A stretch of 64,000 bases of DNA from Methylolobus aquaticus (GCA_004168015.1 SEYW01000003.1:1-64000); one strand, 5' to 3'. Counted from the first letter of the stretch, positions 25,348-35,415 are shown. Notes: generated by a model from the letters alone, not told the origin. Made by a program: numbers and translations.

Positions 25348-26892
25348 TCATACCTGCGGATCGATCGGCATCCGCACGCGGAAGACCGCGCCGGATTGGC
25401 CGGATTCAGCATCGGAAACGTCGATCTTCCCTTGATGGCTGGCCACGCACTCACGGACGATTGCCAGTCCGAGCCCGCTGCCCTTGACCCCGGCATCGCG
25501 TCCCGATGATGACCGATAGAACGGCTCGAAAATCAAGCCTCTCTCATCAAGCCTGACCCCCGGACCGTCGTCGCGGATTTCCAGGTGGAGATAACCATCC
25601 CGCTCGGCCAGCAGAATGTCTATCGTCCCACACTCCTTTACGTATTTAACCGCATTCGATAACAAGTTATCAACGACGAGGCGCAACTGGGCACGATTGC
25701 CGGACATCACCACGGGGCTTAGGCGCTGAACCAGACTGACCGATTTCGCCCGCAGCCGCAGTTCATAGTCGCGTACCACGGCGCGAACCAACTCCCGCAT
25801 ATCCACACGCTGGAACTTCACACCCTCCCGGGATCCGCTGGCGGAACCATAGTGGATCAATTCGCTGATCAGGTGCTCGAGACGGTTGGTGTTGCTCAAC
25901 ATGATTTCAATGATGCCGCGCTGCTCCGAGTTGATTTCCCCGACGATCTGGTCAGCCAGAAGGGTGGCACCCTCATGAATGTTCGCGAGCGGTGTCTTGA
26001 GTTCATGCGAAACGTTTCGGACGAACTGCTGTTTTGCCCATTCCAGCGTCGTCAATTGATCGCGCAGCCACTCCAGACGCTGGCCCAGGTAGCGAAGGTC
26101 GCTGGGCCCGGACACGCTGATGGTGTCCTGCAAGTTGCCGATCCCCAGCTGCCGGATGGCGCGGTCGAACTGTCGCACGGGATGGGTGATCAGATGGATG
26201 AAGACGGCAATGACCAGCAGCGAAACGGGGACCAGGATTCCCGTCGTGAGAAGTATGCCGTTCTGTACGTCCGACGCCTCGAGTTCGAGTTCGGCGACCA
26301 TCCTATCGATGGATGCCGCCGCCGTCAGGCCAATCTCCTCCCCGAGTTCGTTCATCTTGTCGAACAGCGCGTCCGGAAGCTGATTCAGTGCCGGCCTAGC
26401 GGCTTTGACTGCCGCCGCCTCACGCTCCGGCGCCAGCGACGAGCTACCGATTCCCGGCACCGACGCCAAGCGGTTCACCTCGCGAAACAGCGTTTCGCTG
26501 AGATCTCGCAGCGACTGCAACTGAATATGCAGCCCGGGGTCATCCGTCTGTGTGACCAACTGGGAGATGATCTGATTGACCTGCCGATGGGCCACCCAGG
26601 AGGCCTCTTCCAGTGCCGGCTCCTTCAGGACCAGGAACTGCTTGACCTTGCGCTCGTTGGCCAGCAGGCGCTCGCGCAGGACCTGCGTCTTTTGCGAGAT
26701 CTCCGCCACCCGATACGCCGTGCGTTTGGAATAGCGGGCAAATTCCTCCAGTGCCGCAAAACTGAAGGCGACCGCCAGCACGCTGGGCAGCACACTCAAC
26801 GCAAAACCCGCAATCACCAGGCTTCGCAGCGAGAACCGGGAGACCAGCGTCGTCAAAAGTGACATCGCGATGAACGCGCTTACCGGGAACAC
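25348..26892 (-). CDS. glrK: Sensor histidine kinase, GlrK/QseE-like
   Basis: A 514-residue inner-membrane kinase. TM1 is at ~25-45 and TM2 (ILVPVSLLVIAVFIHLIT) at ~215-235, enclosing a helical periplasmic sensor domain. A HAMP linker follows, then the HisKA box FVRNVSHELKTPLANIHEG with the phospho-His, N-box LLSNAVKYVK, and G-boxes DDGPGVRLDERG and GVKGSGLGLAIV. GTG 26892 has AGGAG directly upstream; ATG 26865 is an alternative. It is transcribed with the lipoprotein and glrR, all three on one strand. Confidence 0.9.
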   Translation of the reverse strand: MFPVSAFIAMSLLTTLVSRFSLRSLVIAGFALSVLPSVLAVAFSFAALEEFARYSKRTAYRVAEISQKTQVLRERLLANERKVKQFLVLKEPALEEASWVAHRQVNQIISQLVTQTDDPGLHIQLQSLRDLSETLFREVNRLASVPGIGSSSLAPEREAAAVKAARPALNQLPDALFDKMNELGEEIGLTAAASIDRMVAELELEASDVQNGILLTTGILVPVSLLVIAVFIHLITHPVRQFDRAIRQLGIGNLQDTISVSGPSDLRYLGQRLEWLRDQLTTLEWAKQQFVRNVSHELKTPLANIHEGATLLADQIVGEINSEQRGIIEIMLSNTNRLEHLISELIHYGSASGSREGVKFQRVDMRELVRAVVRDYELRLRAKSVSLVQRLSPVVMSGNRAQLRLVVDNLLSNAVKYVKECGTIDILLAERDGYLHLEIRDDGPGVRLDERGLIFEPFYRSSSGRDAGVKGSGLGLAIVRECVASHQGKIDVSDAESGQSGAVFRVRMPIDPQV

Positions 26893-27044
26893 GGCTCTCC
26901 TGCTGAATGACCAGGGGGACTAGCAGGAATGGCTGCTCTCGAACCGGGGACGGAAGTCCTTCGCCGTGCCGCCGGCGCGTTACAATTCGCCGCCATGGCT
27001 TTCACCCTCAGACTGACCGGGACTTTTTCATTGCATCGCTCGAT

Positions 27045-27788
27045 ATGAGGCCTGAACGCTGGTACCCGTTCGCCGCCCTCGTGCTGCTCGTGGCGTCATG
27101 GCACGCCGCCGCGCTATGGGCCACTTCCCCACTGCTGCCTACACCGGTGCAGGTGCTCAAGGTATTCGTCGTCGAAGTGGCAGAAGGAGGGCTACTGTAC
27201 CATCTGGGTATTACGATGGCCCGGCTAGCAGTCAGTTTTGTGCTCGCCATGACCATCGGCGGCACGCTCGGCGTGATGCTGGGCCGGTACCGGCATCTCG
27301 ACCGCTTTTTTGATATCTGGTTGACCCTGTTCCTGAATATTCCGGCACTCGTGACGATCATCCTGTGTTACGTGTGGTTGGGGCTGAGCGAGGCGGCAGC
27401 CATAACGGCCGTGGTCATCAACAAGGTTCCGAGCGTCGTCGTGACCCTGCGCGAAGGAACGCGGGCACTCGATACGGACCTGCTGGAGATGGCTCGGGCG
27501 TACCGCTTTGGACGCTGGAAGACCCTGCGCCACGTAATCTGGCCCCAACTGCTGCCGTTCATAATGGCCGCCTCACGCACGGGCCTCGCTCTGATCTGGA
27601 AGATCATCCTGGTCGTCGAACTGTTGGGACGCAGCAACGGAATGGGCTACCAACTGCAGCTGTTTTTTCAAATGTTCGACGTTTCGGCCATTCTCGCCTA
27701 TACCTTCGCCTTCGTGATCGTCGTGCAGACGGTCGAATTTTTCGTATTCAAGCCGCTGGACCTTCGTTCCAGACGCTGGCGCCGATGA
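27045..27788 (+). CDS. ABC transporter permease (nitrate/sulfonate/taurine type)
   Basis: A 247-residue inner-membrane permease with six predicted spans and the cytoplasmic EAA-like loop ALDTDLLEMARAYRFGRWKTLRHVIWPQLLPFI, which couples to the ATPase. This loop fits the family of aliphatic sulfonate/nitrate/bicarbonate importers. ATG 27045 (MRPERWYPF) is chosen; longer frames add a basic, unlikely stretch. The stop overlaps the ATPase ATG by 4 bases. A TACAAT (26981-26986) is a possible -10 for this pair. No binding protein is nearby. Confidence 0.85.
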   Translation: MRPERWYPFAALVLLVASWHAAALWATSPLLPTPVQVLKVFVVEVAEGGLLYHLGITMARLAVSFVLAMTIGGTLGVMLGRYRHLDRFFDIWLTLFLNIPALVTIILCYVWLGLSEAAAITAVVINKVPSVVVTLREGTRALDTDLLEMARAYRFGRWKTLRHVIWPQLLPFIMAASRTGLALIWKIILVVELLGRSNGMGYQLQLFFQMFDVSAILAYTFAFVIVVQTVEFFVFKPLDLRSRRWRR

Positions 27789-28531
27789 CCACTCAAGTGC
27801 GGATCGAGGTTTCCCGCAAAACTTTCCCGGCAAGCGCCAATGGCCTGCCGCTAACCGTGCTTGCCGGGCTCTCCTTAACGCTGGACGCAGGCGAGTTCGT
27901 CTGCCTGGTGGGACCTTCCGGATGCGGCAAGAGCACGCTGCTCAACATCGTTGCCGGTCTCGACCGCAGCTTCGAAGGATCGGTGGAGTTCGGCGACAGC
28001 ACCGAGCCACATCGCGTCGGTCACGTTTTCCAGGAACCGCGGCTGTTGCCTTGGCGTACGGTAAGGCAGAACATCGAACTTGCGCTTCCGGCCGAGGATG
28101 CCGATACGGATCTGGTCGATCATCTGCTCGATGTCATGGAGCTTTCGGCATTTCAGCATCAGTACCCGGAGCGCCTCTCGCTCGGCATGAGCCGGCGCGT
28201 CGCCCTGGTTCGCGCGTTCGCGATCAAACCGACACTCCTCATCATGGACGAGCCCTTTGTGTCGCTGGACGCGCCCATCGCGCGCCGGATCCGCGAACAA
28301 CTGGTACGAGTCTGGCACGAGCGGCCCCACACCGTGTTGTTCGTCACGCATGATCTCCGCGAGGCAATCGCTCTGGCCGACCGGCTGGCATTCCTGTGCG
28401 CGCCGCCGGCACGCGTCGTGGCAGAGGTCCAGGTCGACCTACCGCGCGATGATCGCGGCCGGGAGTCTGCCATAGAAGCCTTGCGGAAACGCCTGATAGC
28501 GGACCATCCCGACGTGGCCCGGCTGGTTTGA
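27785..28531 (+). CDS. ABC transporter ATP-binding protein (nitrate/sulfonate/taurine type)
   Basis: A 248-residue nucleotide-binding subunit. Walker A is GPSGCGKST, the Q-loop lies in FQEPRLLPWRTV, Walker B is TLLIMDEPF with the switch His in FVTHDLREAIALADR. The signature segment reads ERLSLGMSRRVALVRAFA, a departure from the usual LSGGQ: Ser-Leu-Gly-Met replaces Ser-Gly-Gly. It pairs with the upstream permease; the binding protein that would set the substrate is missing from the neighbourhood. Confidence 0.87.
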   Translation: MTTQVRIEVSRKTFPASANGLPLTVLAGLSLTLDAGEFVCLVGPSGCGKSTLLNIVAGLDRSFEGSVEFGDSTEPHRVGHVFQEPRLLPWRTVRQNIELALPAEDADTDLVDHLLDVMELSAFQHQYPERLSLGMSRRVALVRAFAIKPTLLIMDEPFVSLDAPIARRIREQLVRVWHERPHTVLFVTHDLREAIALADRLAFLCAPPARVVAEVQVDLPRDDRGRESAIEALRKRLIADHPDVARLV

Positions 28532-28610
28532 GGTAGAAGGCGGAATCCTGCAACAGACCCGCTGGGCCGGCGCACGCCGGAGCGGTCGCCGTATTCGGCC
28601 TGAAGCCAGG

Positions 28611-28904
28611 TCAGTAGCTTTCGTAATAGGCTCGGAACGACGCGGACACCGGCCAGAATACCGTCTCCGCCGCGGCCGTGACGGGCAACACCAAACCCGC
28701 AACCACGCGCTCCGGTATCGTCGGCGTGGTCTGCATCGCGAATTCGCTATGCAGGGTCTTCCGGTCGTCCGTCACCAAGGCGTACTGCAGGCGCGTATCG
28801 TGGAAGCTGGCCGGCGTTTCGCCGATATCGCGTACGGGTGGGGTGGTGCAGGCCGCCAGCGTCGAGAGCGCGATACCAGCACCCGCCAACGTGCACCGCA
28901 CCAT
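28611..28904 (-). CDS. Small predicted lipoprotein
   Basis: A 97-residue protein with a signal segment ending in the lipobox STLAACTTPP (Cys ~19). The rest is short, with one hydrophobic patch (VVAGLVLPVTAAAETVFWPV), ending FRAYYESY. ATG 28904 is chosen because AGGT lies suitably upstream and it gives a normal signal peptide; a start at 28943 adds 13 residues. I do not recognise a family. It is convergent with the ABC importer pair. Confidence 0.6.
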   Translation of the reverse strand: MVRCTLAGAGIALSTLAACTTPPVRDIGETPASFHDTRLQYALVTDDRKTLHSEFAMQTTPTIPERVVAGLVLPVTAAAETVFWPVSASFRAYYESY

Positions 28905-29141
28905 CACCGACCTGTCGGCACGGGGGACATGGCTGCCGATCATCGACGTGAGACCTCGCTGCAGAATCGTCCGAAACAATGCGTCGTCATCGGCTTTCCC
29001 GAGCCGGCGAGCCGGGCTCCTGTGTGACCTCGACCAGACTTCGAGGCTATCATTTCGAAACGCTCTGGCTGCGCCGCGCCGGTGCGGCGACCACACGCCA
29101 AAGCCAACTTCAAAGCCTTCTCAGCGTCCGTCGGAGCAACC

Positions 29142-29561
29142 ATGAAAAGTTACCGTAAGGAATTGTGGTTCACTGTGCCAACCCGCATGGGTTTCGTCAA
29201 CATCACCCCCGAGATCGAGGCGTGCCTCGCCGAAAGCGGCGTGCGCGAGGGCTTGGTACTCGTCAATGCCATGCACATTACCGCCAGTGTCTTCATCAAC
29301 GACGACGAACGGGGCTTGCATCATGACTACTCGGTGTGGCTCGAGCGCTTGGCGCCGCACGAACCGATTCGCCAATACCGCCACAACGACACCGGGGAGG
29401 ACAACGCCGATGCGCACATGAAGCGGCAGGTGATGGGACGCGAGGTCGTCGTCGCGATCACCGAGGGTCGCCTCGACTTCGGGCCGTGGGAGCAGATCTT
29501 TTATGGCGAATTCGACGGTCGCCGCAGAAAGCGCGCACTGGTCAAGATCATCGGCGAGTAA
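29142..29561 (+). CDS. YjbQ-family protein (UPF0047)
   Basis: A 139-residue protein of the YjbQ/UPF0047 family, annotated in some sources as secondary thiamine-phosphate synthase. Conserved segments are [82 protein letters not shown]. The histidines in the H-I-T and H-N-D-T regions are the family's likely metal ligands. ATG 29142 gives the usual length; earlier starts add unrelated residues. Confidence 0.9.
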   Translation: MKSYRKELWFTVPTRMGFVNITPEIEACLAESGVREGLVLVNAMHITASVFINDDERGLHHDYSVWLERLAPHEPIRQYRHNDTGEDNADAHMKRQVMGREVVVAITEGRLDFGPWEQIFYGEFDGRRRKRALVKIIGE

Positions 29562-29585
29562 GCCGCACGGCCGGCAGGTGCCCCC

Positions 29586-30524
29586 TCACCCGGCAAACCG
29601 GATGAGGAGCGCGGCGACCAGCGCCAGGGACGACAGGATCAGGCATGCGGCGCTGGCGAGCGCATGGCGGGAATAGTCGGCAGTCAGGCGCGGAAACGGA
29701 CGGCAGGACAGGAGGAAGGGATTGCCATCCGTGGGGCAGTCCAGCACGTACACATCGCGCGGCACGTCATCGTCCGTCGCACTCTCGCTGACGGCCGTCT
29801 CGGCCGCCTGCTGCGCCGCATCCCACTCGTTCAGGTCGATCGCGCCATCGTGGTTGCCGTCGAAACGGCGCAACAAGGCCGGCCGGTCCTTCTTCCATAT
29901 CGCCAACAACTGCGAGACCTGTAGATTCGTATCGAGAAACCCGCCGCCTTGCACGGTTCGGAAGCGTCCAGCAGCCCACAATCGCTGGCCGGCCTGGATA
30001 CGCGCTTCCCGATAACGATAGACGCCCCGGTTTCCGACATGCCGCAGCAGCGGTGAATCCGGAGCGAGCCCACCCGGCCGGCGATAGCGGCCGCGCCAAC
30101 AGTCTTCACGCGCCGCGTAAACCTCGGCGCTGTCGGGATCGACGACACATAGCGCAGTGCCGTCGTCGAGCCCGAAGAGCCCGTCGCTGACACCCTGTTC
30201 GATCGGCTCGGCGCCCTCGAACAAGCCATCCTGATCGGGGTCGCGGGCCGTCTTTTCAACGGAGTAGCGGTACCAGACACAGGGCAGACCACTGAGTGGC
30301 GCGATGATGGGTTCGCCTGCAAGCCTACGCACCACGCCTTCCAGTTCAACGTAACCCTGGGCTGCTGAGCGAATCCGGGAGGTGGGTGTGTCAGACAGCA
30401 GACGCGACCGGTGTATCGACCTGAACAGGTGAACCAGGCCGGCCAACGCTACGACGGCCAGTACGCCGAAGGCGAGCCAGAATTGGTGCGGAGCGGTACC
30501 GCTGATCCACCCTACGATGGACAC
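29586..30524 (-). CDS. GIDE-domain membrane protein with an EF-hand
   Basis: A 312-residue protein with an N-terminal membrane segment (FWLAFGVLAVVALAGLVHLF) and another at the C-terminus (LASAACLILSSLALVAALLI). Between them is a GIDE-like domain: VELEGVVRRLAGEPIIAPLSGLPCVWYRYSVE, FLLDDG.. and later LLRHVGNRGVYRYREARI and RLWAAGRF. It carries a canonical EF-hand loop FDGNHDGAIDLNEWDA at ~residue 225, with calcium ligands at D, N, D, main-chain, D and E. No RING is visible. It is followed 6 bases earlier in transcription by lemA, an association known for GIDE proteins. Confidence 0.8.
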   Translation of the reverse strand: MSIVGWISGTAPHQFWLAFGVLAVVALAGLVHLFRSIHRSRLLSDTPTSRIRSAAQGYVELEGVVRRLAGEPIIAPLSGLPCVWYRYSVEKTARDPDQDGLFEGAEPIEQGVSDGLFGLDDGTALCVVDPDSAEVYAAREDCWRGRYRRPGGLAPDSPLLRHVGNRGVYRYREARIQAGQRLWAAGRFRTVQGGGFLDTNLQVSQLLAIWKKDRPALLRRFDGNHDGAIDLNEWDAAQQAAETAVSESATDDDVPRDVYVLDCPTDGNPFLLSCRPFPRLTADYSRHALASAACLILSSLALVAALLIRFAG

Positions 30525-30530
30525 GGCGGC

Positions 30531-31118
30531 TCAGGCGAATAGTTGGCGCAGATCGACGTCGGCGAGATCGTCAGCATCGAAACTCAGCAGTTCCAGGGGC
30601 TCGAAGCCGAAGACGCGGGCGATGATCACGTCGGGAAACTGCTCCAGACGGATGTTGTTGCTGTTGACACAGTCGTTGAAGAACTCCCGCCGATCCGCAA
30701 TCGCGTTCTCCAAATCCACAATCCGGGTCTCCAGGCGACGGAACGACTCGTCGGCCTGCAGTACCGGGTAGGCCTCGACGGCGGCAAAAACGCTGGACAA
30801 TCCCTGCCGAAGCTGCGCCTCCGCGGCTCCGAGTCGGGTCATGTCACGCGCGTCGCTCGCCTCCGCTACCGCCCGGCGTGCATGGAGCACTGCGACCAGC
30901 GTAGCCCTCTCGTGCGTCATGTACCGCTTGCAACTTTCGACCAGCTTCGGAATCTCGTCATGCCGTTGCCGAATCAGCACATCGATGTTCGACCACGCCT
31001 TCAGGGCTTCGTGCTTGAGACGGACCAGACGATTGAAGATCAGAACGACATAGGCCGCGACGGCCACCGCCAAGAGCAGGAGCACGACCGTACCCCCGAA
31101 GACAATGAGACTGAACAT
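30531..31118 (-). CDS. lemA: LemA family membrane protein
   Basis: A 195-residue protein with one N-terminal transmembrane segment (VVLLLLAVAVAAYVVLIFNRLVRLKHEALKAWSNIDVLIRQRHDEIPKLVE). The LemA signature follows the membrane span and leads into a long helical coiled-coil domain. Function is unknown; members often neighbour GIDE or TPM-domain proteins, as here. The gene lies directly upstream of the GIDE gene with 6 bases between them. Confidence 0.93.
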   Translation of the reverse strand: MFSLIVFGGTVVLLLLAVAVAAYVVLIFNRLVRLKHEALKAWSNIDVLIRQRHDEIPKLVESCKRYMTHERATLVAVLHARRAVAEASDARDMTRLGAAEAQLRQGLSSVFAAVEAYPVLQADESFRRLETRIVDLENAIADRREFFNDCVNSNNIRLEQFPDVIIARVFGFEPLELLSFDADDLADVDLRQLFA

Positions 31119-31181
31119 GGCGGTGAACCCTCACGCCGACGCTACCTGGTCAGCAGTATAGGACCGGAGCCGCCGGGCGAG

Positions 31182-32228
31182 TCAGCCGGAGGGCACATGG
31201 TGGGCCTGCAGCCATTCGCGCCAGACGGCGAGCGCCATCGCCAGGATGACCGGACCCGTGAACAGGCCGATGAACCCGAACGCGGCGAGGCCTCCCAGCA
31301 CCCCGAACATCACCAGCACGAAAGGTATCCTCGTCGAACTGCTGATCACCAGCGGGCGAATGATATTGTCAACCCAACTGACGACCAGGGCACCCCACAG
31401 CAACAGCGAAATCCCTGCCCAGGTCTCGCCATGGATCAGCAGCCAGGCGCTGGCAGCGACCCACACGAAGGGCGTTCCGAAGGGAATCATCGCAAACAAG
31501 GTCGTGATGATCGCCAACAGGATCGGCGCCTTCACGCCGACCAGCCAATAGCCGATACCGGCAATGGCGCCCTGCGCCAGAGCGGTCAGAACGATGCCGT
31601 AGACGACGGCCTTGACCGTCGTTTCGATCGTGTGCAGGTAGCTCTTCGTCCGTTCTCCGAGCACGGGATCGAACACGGCCCGGACCTGCTCGACGACGAT
31701 CGCACCGTCCCGGAACAAAAAAAACATCGTGAACAGGGTCAGTAACAGGACCAGCGCATTCTGTCCGATGTCCGTCATGACCCCGAGTGCGGGCGTGCCC
31801 AGACGCTTGAGCCAGGGGATTCCATGTTCCTTCAGCAAACCGCGCAGGTCGTCGAAAGGCTCGAACAGCGTCGTCAACTGATTGCCGATATAGGGCAGAC
31901 GGGAAACGAAGGGCGGCACCACCGGCTTCTGCTCCAGCCACTCCGGCAACACACGGACCAGGTCCACGAGTTCATGCTGCAGGAGCACGGTCAGCCAGAC
32001 GAAGGGCGCGAGCAGCATCGAGGCCAGTGCGAGCGTCGTCAGCAGGGCGGCTGCCGTCCGCTGCCGCGTCACGGCCTGCCGGATCCAGCGATAGAAGGGC
32101 CAGGCGACGTAGGAAATGATGACAGCCCAGGCAACCGGCAGGATGAAGGGGCGGATGACGACATAGGTCAGGGCCAGAAGGCCGCTCAACAACAACCCGA
32201 CCGTAATCAGGCGAACAGTGCGATTCAT
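31182..32228 (-). CDS. AI-2E family transporter (PerM-like permease)
   Basis: A 348-residue polytopic inner-membrane protein with about eight hydrophobic spans. Motifs typical of the family include YVAWPFYRWI, the long periplasmic segment before LVLLLTLFTMFFLFRDG, and GIVLTALAQGAIAGIGYWLVGVKAPILLAIIT, then PFGTPFVWVAA. ATG 32228 is preferred because upstream extension is basic and non-hydrophobic. The substrate is unknown; only some family members export AI-2. It is divergent from glyQ. Confidence 0.85.
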   Translation of the reverse strand: MNRTVRLITVGLLLSGLLALTYVVIRPFILPVAWAVIISYVAWPFYRWIRQAVTRQRTAAALLTTLALASMLLAPFVWLTVLLQHELVDLVRVLPEWLEQKPVVPPFVSRLPYIGNQLTTLFEPFDDLRGLLKEHGIPWLKRLGTPALGVMTDIGQNALVLLLTLFTMFFLFRDGAIVVEQVRAVFDPVLGERTKSYLHTIETTVKAVVYGIVLTALAQGAIAGIGYWLVGVKAPILLAIITTLFAMIPFGTPFVWVAASAWLLIHGETWAGISLLLWGALVVSWVDNIIRPLVISSSTRIPFVLVMFGVLGGLAAFGFIGLFTGPVILAMALAVWREWLQAHHVPSG

Positions 32229-32319
32229 AAAGCTCGTGAATGGTAGGGCGATTCGGAGACAGTGCAACGGGCCATGCGCAGCGTCCAGAACACCGCGGCG
32301 TGCTGCCGGCACCGGGAGA

Positions 32320-32348
32320 GGCGGCGATTATCGGCTATAATCGCCGCC
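32320..32348 (+). promoter_or_regulatory. Perfect palindrome overlapping a TATAAT -10 before glyQ
   Basis: GGCGGCGATTA (32320-32330) and TAATCGCCGCC (32338-32348) are an exact 11-bp inverted repeat with a 7-base spacer. The consensus -10 TATAAT occupies 32336-32341, inside it. The -35 is not obvious. The GTG of glyQ is 27 bases after the palindrome. Confidence 0.55.
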
Positions 32349-32374
32349 CATCAAAAGTACCGATCGAGGCTGTA

Positions 32375-33310
32375 GTGGCGAACTCCATTTCGCAGGCCCC
32401 CGACGTTTCGACCTTCCAGGGACTGATTCTCGGCCTGCAACAATTCTGGGCAGCCAACGGCTGCGTGATTCTGCAACCGCTCGATATGGAAGTGGGCGCC
32501 GGCACGTTTCACCCGGCGACCTTCCTGCGCGCGCTGGGGCCCGAGCCCTGGAATACCGCCTACGTCCAGCCTTCGCGCCGACCCACTGACGGCCGCTACG
32601 GCGACAACCCGAACCGGCTGCAGCACTACTACCAGTTTCAGGTGCTGCTGAAGCCCTCTCCCGAAAACATCCAGGATCTCTACCTGGACTCGCTGCGCTA
32701 TCTCGGGCTGGATTTGCTCGAGCACGACATCCGTTTCGTCGAGGACAACTGGGAATCGCCCACACTCGGCGCATGGGGGCTGGGCTGGGAAGTATGGTTG
32801 AACGGCATGGAAGTTACGCAGTTCACCTATTTTCAGCAGGTCGGCGGCATCGACTGCCGACCCGTATCCGGTGAAATCACCTATGGCATCGAGCGAATCG
32901 CGATGTATCTCCAGGGAGTCCAGAGCGTATTCGACCTGACCTGGACACGCGGACCGCACGGACGTGTGACCTACGGCGACGTTTATCACCAGAACGAGGT
33001 CGAAATGTCGGCCTTCAACTTCGAACTCGCCGACACGGAAGGCTTGTTTCGCTCCTTCGACCACTACGAAGCGCAATGCCGGCGTCTGGTCGAACGCACC
33101 CTCTCGCTGCCGGCGTACGAGATGGTCTTGAAGGCATCGCATACGTTTAACCTCCTCGATGCCCGCCGCGCGATTTCCGTCACGGAGCGCCAGAGCTACA
33201 TCCTCCGGGTACGCGAACTCGCGCGATCGGTGGCCGAATGCTACTACGCCGGACGCGAGCGCCTCGGCTTCCCGATGCTGAATGCTTCCGGGGAGACGGC
33301 GTATGTCTGA
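32375..33310 (+). CDS. glyQ: Glycyl-tRNA synthetase alpha subunit
   Basis: A 311-residue class II subunit of the tetrameric enzyme that charges tRNA-Gly. The signature sequence [37 protein letters not shown] and the later [38 protein letters not shown] are characteristic. The start is taken as GTG 32375 with GAGG at 32366-32369; the longer frame from 32240 would include the promoter palindrome. Its stop overlaps glyS by 8 bases. Confidence 0.96.
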   Translation: MANSISQAPDVSTFQGLILGLQQFWAANGCVILQPLDMEVGAGTFHPATFLRALGPEPWNTAYVQPSRRPTDGRYGDNPNRLQHYYQFQVLLKPSPENIQDLYLDSLRYLGLDLLEHDIRFVEDNWESPTLGAWGLGWEVWLNGMEVTQFTYFQQVGGIDCRPVSGEITYGIERIAMYLQGVQSVFDLTWTRGPHGRVTYGDVYHQNEVEMSAFNFELADTEGLFRSFDHYEAQCRRLVERTLSLPAYEMVLKASHTFNLLDARRAISVTERQSYILRVRELARSVAECYYAGRERLGFPMLNASGETAYV

Positions 33311-35378
33311 ACATCTCGATCTGCTGTTCGAACTGGGTACCGAGGAACTGCCGCCCAAATCGCTGCGCGTCCTCTCGGAGACGCTCACCGGGAATGTGAC
33401 CGCGGGGCTTGCGGCGGCGGGCCTCGGACACGGCATCGTGCGAGGCTTCGCGACGCCGCGGCGGTTGGCCGTGCTGGTCGAAGGTCTCGCCACGGTCCAG
33501 GGGGATCGCGTCATCGAACGCCGCGGCCCGGCACTGAGCGCCGCGCGTCAGTCGGACGGCAGCCCCACCAAGGCCGCGGAAGGTTTCGCCCGCAGCTGCG
33601 GCGTCACCGTCGACGATCTGATCGTGATCGCCGGCGACAAGGGCGAATGGCTGGGTTTCCGCCAGTCGGTCAGCGGGGCCGAGACCCCTAGCCTGCTGCC
33701 GGATCTGATCAATCAGGCGCTCGTCAACCTGCCGATCGCCAAGCGGATGCGCTGGGGCTCCGGCGACACGGAGTTCGTCCGGCCCGTGCATTGGGCGGTC
33801 CTGCTGTTCGGATCCGACGTCGTCGACGCCATCGTTCTCGGCGTCAGAACCGGACGGACCACGCGTGGACATCGCTTTCACTGCCCGGAGCCTTTCGAAC
33901 TCTCCGTGCCGGCGGATTACGCCGACGCGCTCGAACGCAAGGGCAAAGTCATCGCACGCTTCGACGACCGCACGGCCGCGATTCGCCAGCGGGCGAACGA
34001 ACTGACCGTATCCGTCGGCGGCACACCGCATCTCGATGCCGATCTGGTGGACGAGGTCGCGGCGCTGGTCGAATGGCCGGTACCGGTCATCGGTCGCTTC
34101 GATCCCCGCTTCCTGGAACTCCCTGCCGAAGTCCTGATCACGACGCTGCAAGGCAACCAGAAGTATTTTCCGATCAAGGATGCCAGTGGCGCGCTGCTGC
34201 CCTACTTCGTGACCTTCAGCAACCTCGAGAGTCGCCAGCCGGCGACCGTCAGCGCCGGTAACGAACGCGTCGTCACACCCCGGCTCGCCGACGCGGAGTT
34301 CTTCTGGAAGCAGGATCGTCGGCGGACGCTGGATAGCCGCGTCGCGGACCTCGGCGCGGTCACCTTCCAGGCCAAGCTCGGTTCTCTGCTGGCCAAGAGC
34401 GAGCGCCTGCAACGTCTCGTGGAATCGATCGCCGCCGCCACCGGTCACGACGCCGCCCTCGCCCTGCGCGCCGCCCGGCTCGCCAAGGCCGATCTACTGA
34501 CCGAAATGGTGGGTGAGTTTCCGAACCTGCAGGGCATCATGGGCCGATACTATGCCCTGGCCGAGGGCGAGCCCGATGAGGTGGCCGCAGCGATCGAGGA
34601 GCATTACCGGCCGCGCCAGTCGGGCGGTCCCCTGCCCGACACGAGTGCCGGACGGATCCTGGCGGTCGCCGACAAGATCGATACGCTGGCGGGCATTTTC
34701 AGCGTCGGCCTGCTGCCTTCCGGCGATCGTGATCCCTATGGCCTGCGCCGGGCCGCGCTGGGCACGCTGCGCATCATCATTGAACGCCAGTTCGATCTCG
34801 ACGTACCGCAACTCGTCGATCAGGCGCTCGGACTGTATTCCCACACCTTCGACGCTGGCAAGACCGCCGCAGCGGTGATCGAATTCGTCACCGAACGATT
34901 GCGCGGGCACTTTCTCGAACAGAAATGGCGCCCTGACGATATCGACGCCGTGCTCAGCCTCGGCCTTGCGCGGCCACTGGACGCCGAGCGGCGGCTGCGC
35001 GCCGTGGCGGATTTCCGCCGGTTGCCGGCGGCCGAGAGCCTGGCCGCTGCCAACAAGCGGATCCGGAATCTGCTGCGGAAATCCGACGCCGAAATCGTCG
35101 CCAACGTCGCGCCTGAGCTGCTCGTCGGGGGCGCCGAGAGCGAGCTTTTTGCCGCCGCGCGGAGAGCTCAGGAAGACGTCCTGCCGCTGCTGCAGCGCGG
35201 CGATTACGGACCGGCTCTGGCGCGCCTGGCCGAACTGAGGGAGCCAGTGGACCGGTTTTTCGACGACGTCCTCGTCATGGCCGACGACGAGGCGATCAGG
35301 CGCAACCGGCTGGGGCTGCTCGCGCTGGTCGAACGCCTGTTCCTGAATATCGCCGATATCGGCCGGCTACAGCCGTAA
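33303..35378 (+). CDS. glyS: Glycyl-tRNA synthetase beta subunit
   Basis: A 691-residue beta subunit, which holds the tRNA-binding half. The start [20 protein letters not shown], the [14 protein letters not shown] segment, [18 protein letters not shown] and [11 protein letters not shown] are typical of GlyS. ATG 33303 lies 7 bases upstream of the glyQ stop codon, a coupled overlap. Length matches bacterial homologues. Confidence 0.96.
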   Translation: MSEHLDLLFELGTEELPPKSLRVLSETLTGNVTAGLAAAGLGHGIVRGFATPRRLAVLVEGLATVQGDRVIERRGPALSAARQSDGSPTKAAEGFARSCGVTVDDLIVIAGDKGEWLGFRQSVSGAETPSLLPDLINQALVNLPIAKRMRWGSGDTEFVRPVHWAVLLFGSDVVDAIVLGVRTGRTTRGHRFHCPEPFELSVPADYADALERKGKVIARFDDRTAAIRQRANELTVSVGGTPHLDADLVDEVAALVEWPVPVIGRFDPRFLELPAEVLITTLQGNQKYFPIKDASGALLPYFVTFSNLESRQPATVSAGNERVVTPRLADAEFFWKQDRRRTLDSRVADLGAVTFQAKLGSLLAKSERLQRLVESIAAATGHDAALALRAARLAKADLLTEMVGEFPNLQGIMGRYYALAEGEPDEVAAAIEEHYRPRQSGGPLPDTSAGRILAVADKIDTLAGIFSVGLLPSGDRDPYGLRRAALGTLRIIIERQFDLDVPQLVDQALGLYSHTFDAGKTAAAVIEFVTERLRGHFLEQKWRPDDIDAVLSLGLARPLDAERRLRAVADFRRLPAAESLAAANKRIRNLLRKSDAEIVANVAPELLVGGAESELFAAARRAQEDVLPLLQRGDYGPALARLAELREPVDRFFDDVLVMADDEAIRRNRLGLLALVERLFLNIADIGRLQP

Positions 35379-35415
35379 CTCACCGGCACCCCGGCACAGT
35401 TCGTTCGCTTCTGTC

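Noticed and set aside
28555-28585. Short CCGGCG/CGCCGG hairpin as a terminator between the ABC pair and the small lipoprotein gene
   Set aside because: The stem is only 6 bp with a 2-base loop and has no T-run; hairpins of this size are common by chance in GC-rich DNA.
30543-31745. 400-codon plus-strand frame across lemA and the AI-2E gene
   Set aside because: Low-complexity Gln/Arg/Asp-rich product, antisense to two genes with clear family motifs.
33180-34448. 422-codon open frame on the minus strand across glyS
   Set aside because: It is the antisense shadow of glyS in GC-rich DNA, with no family features and composition typical of a frame-shifted complement.
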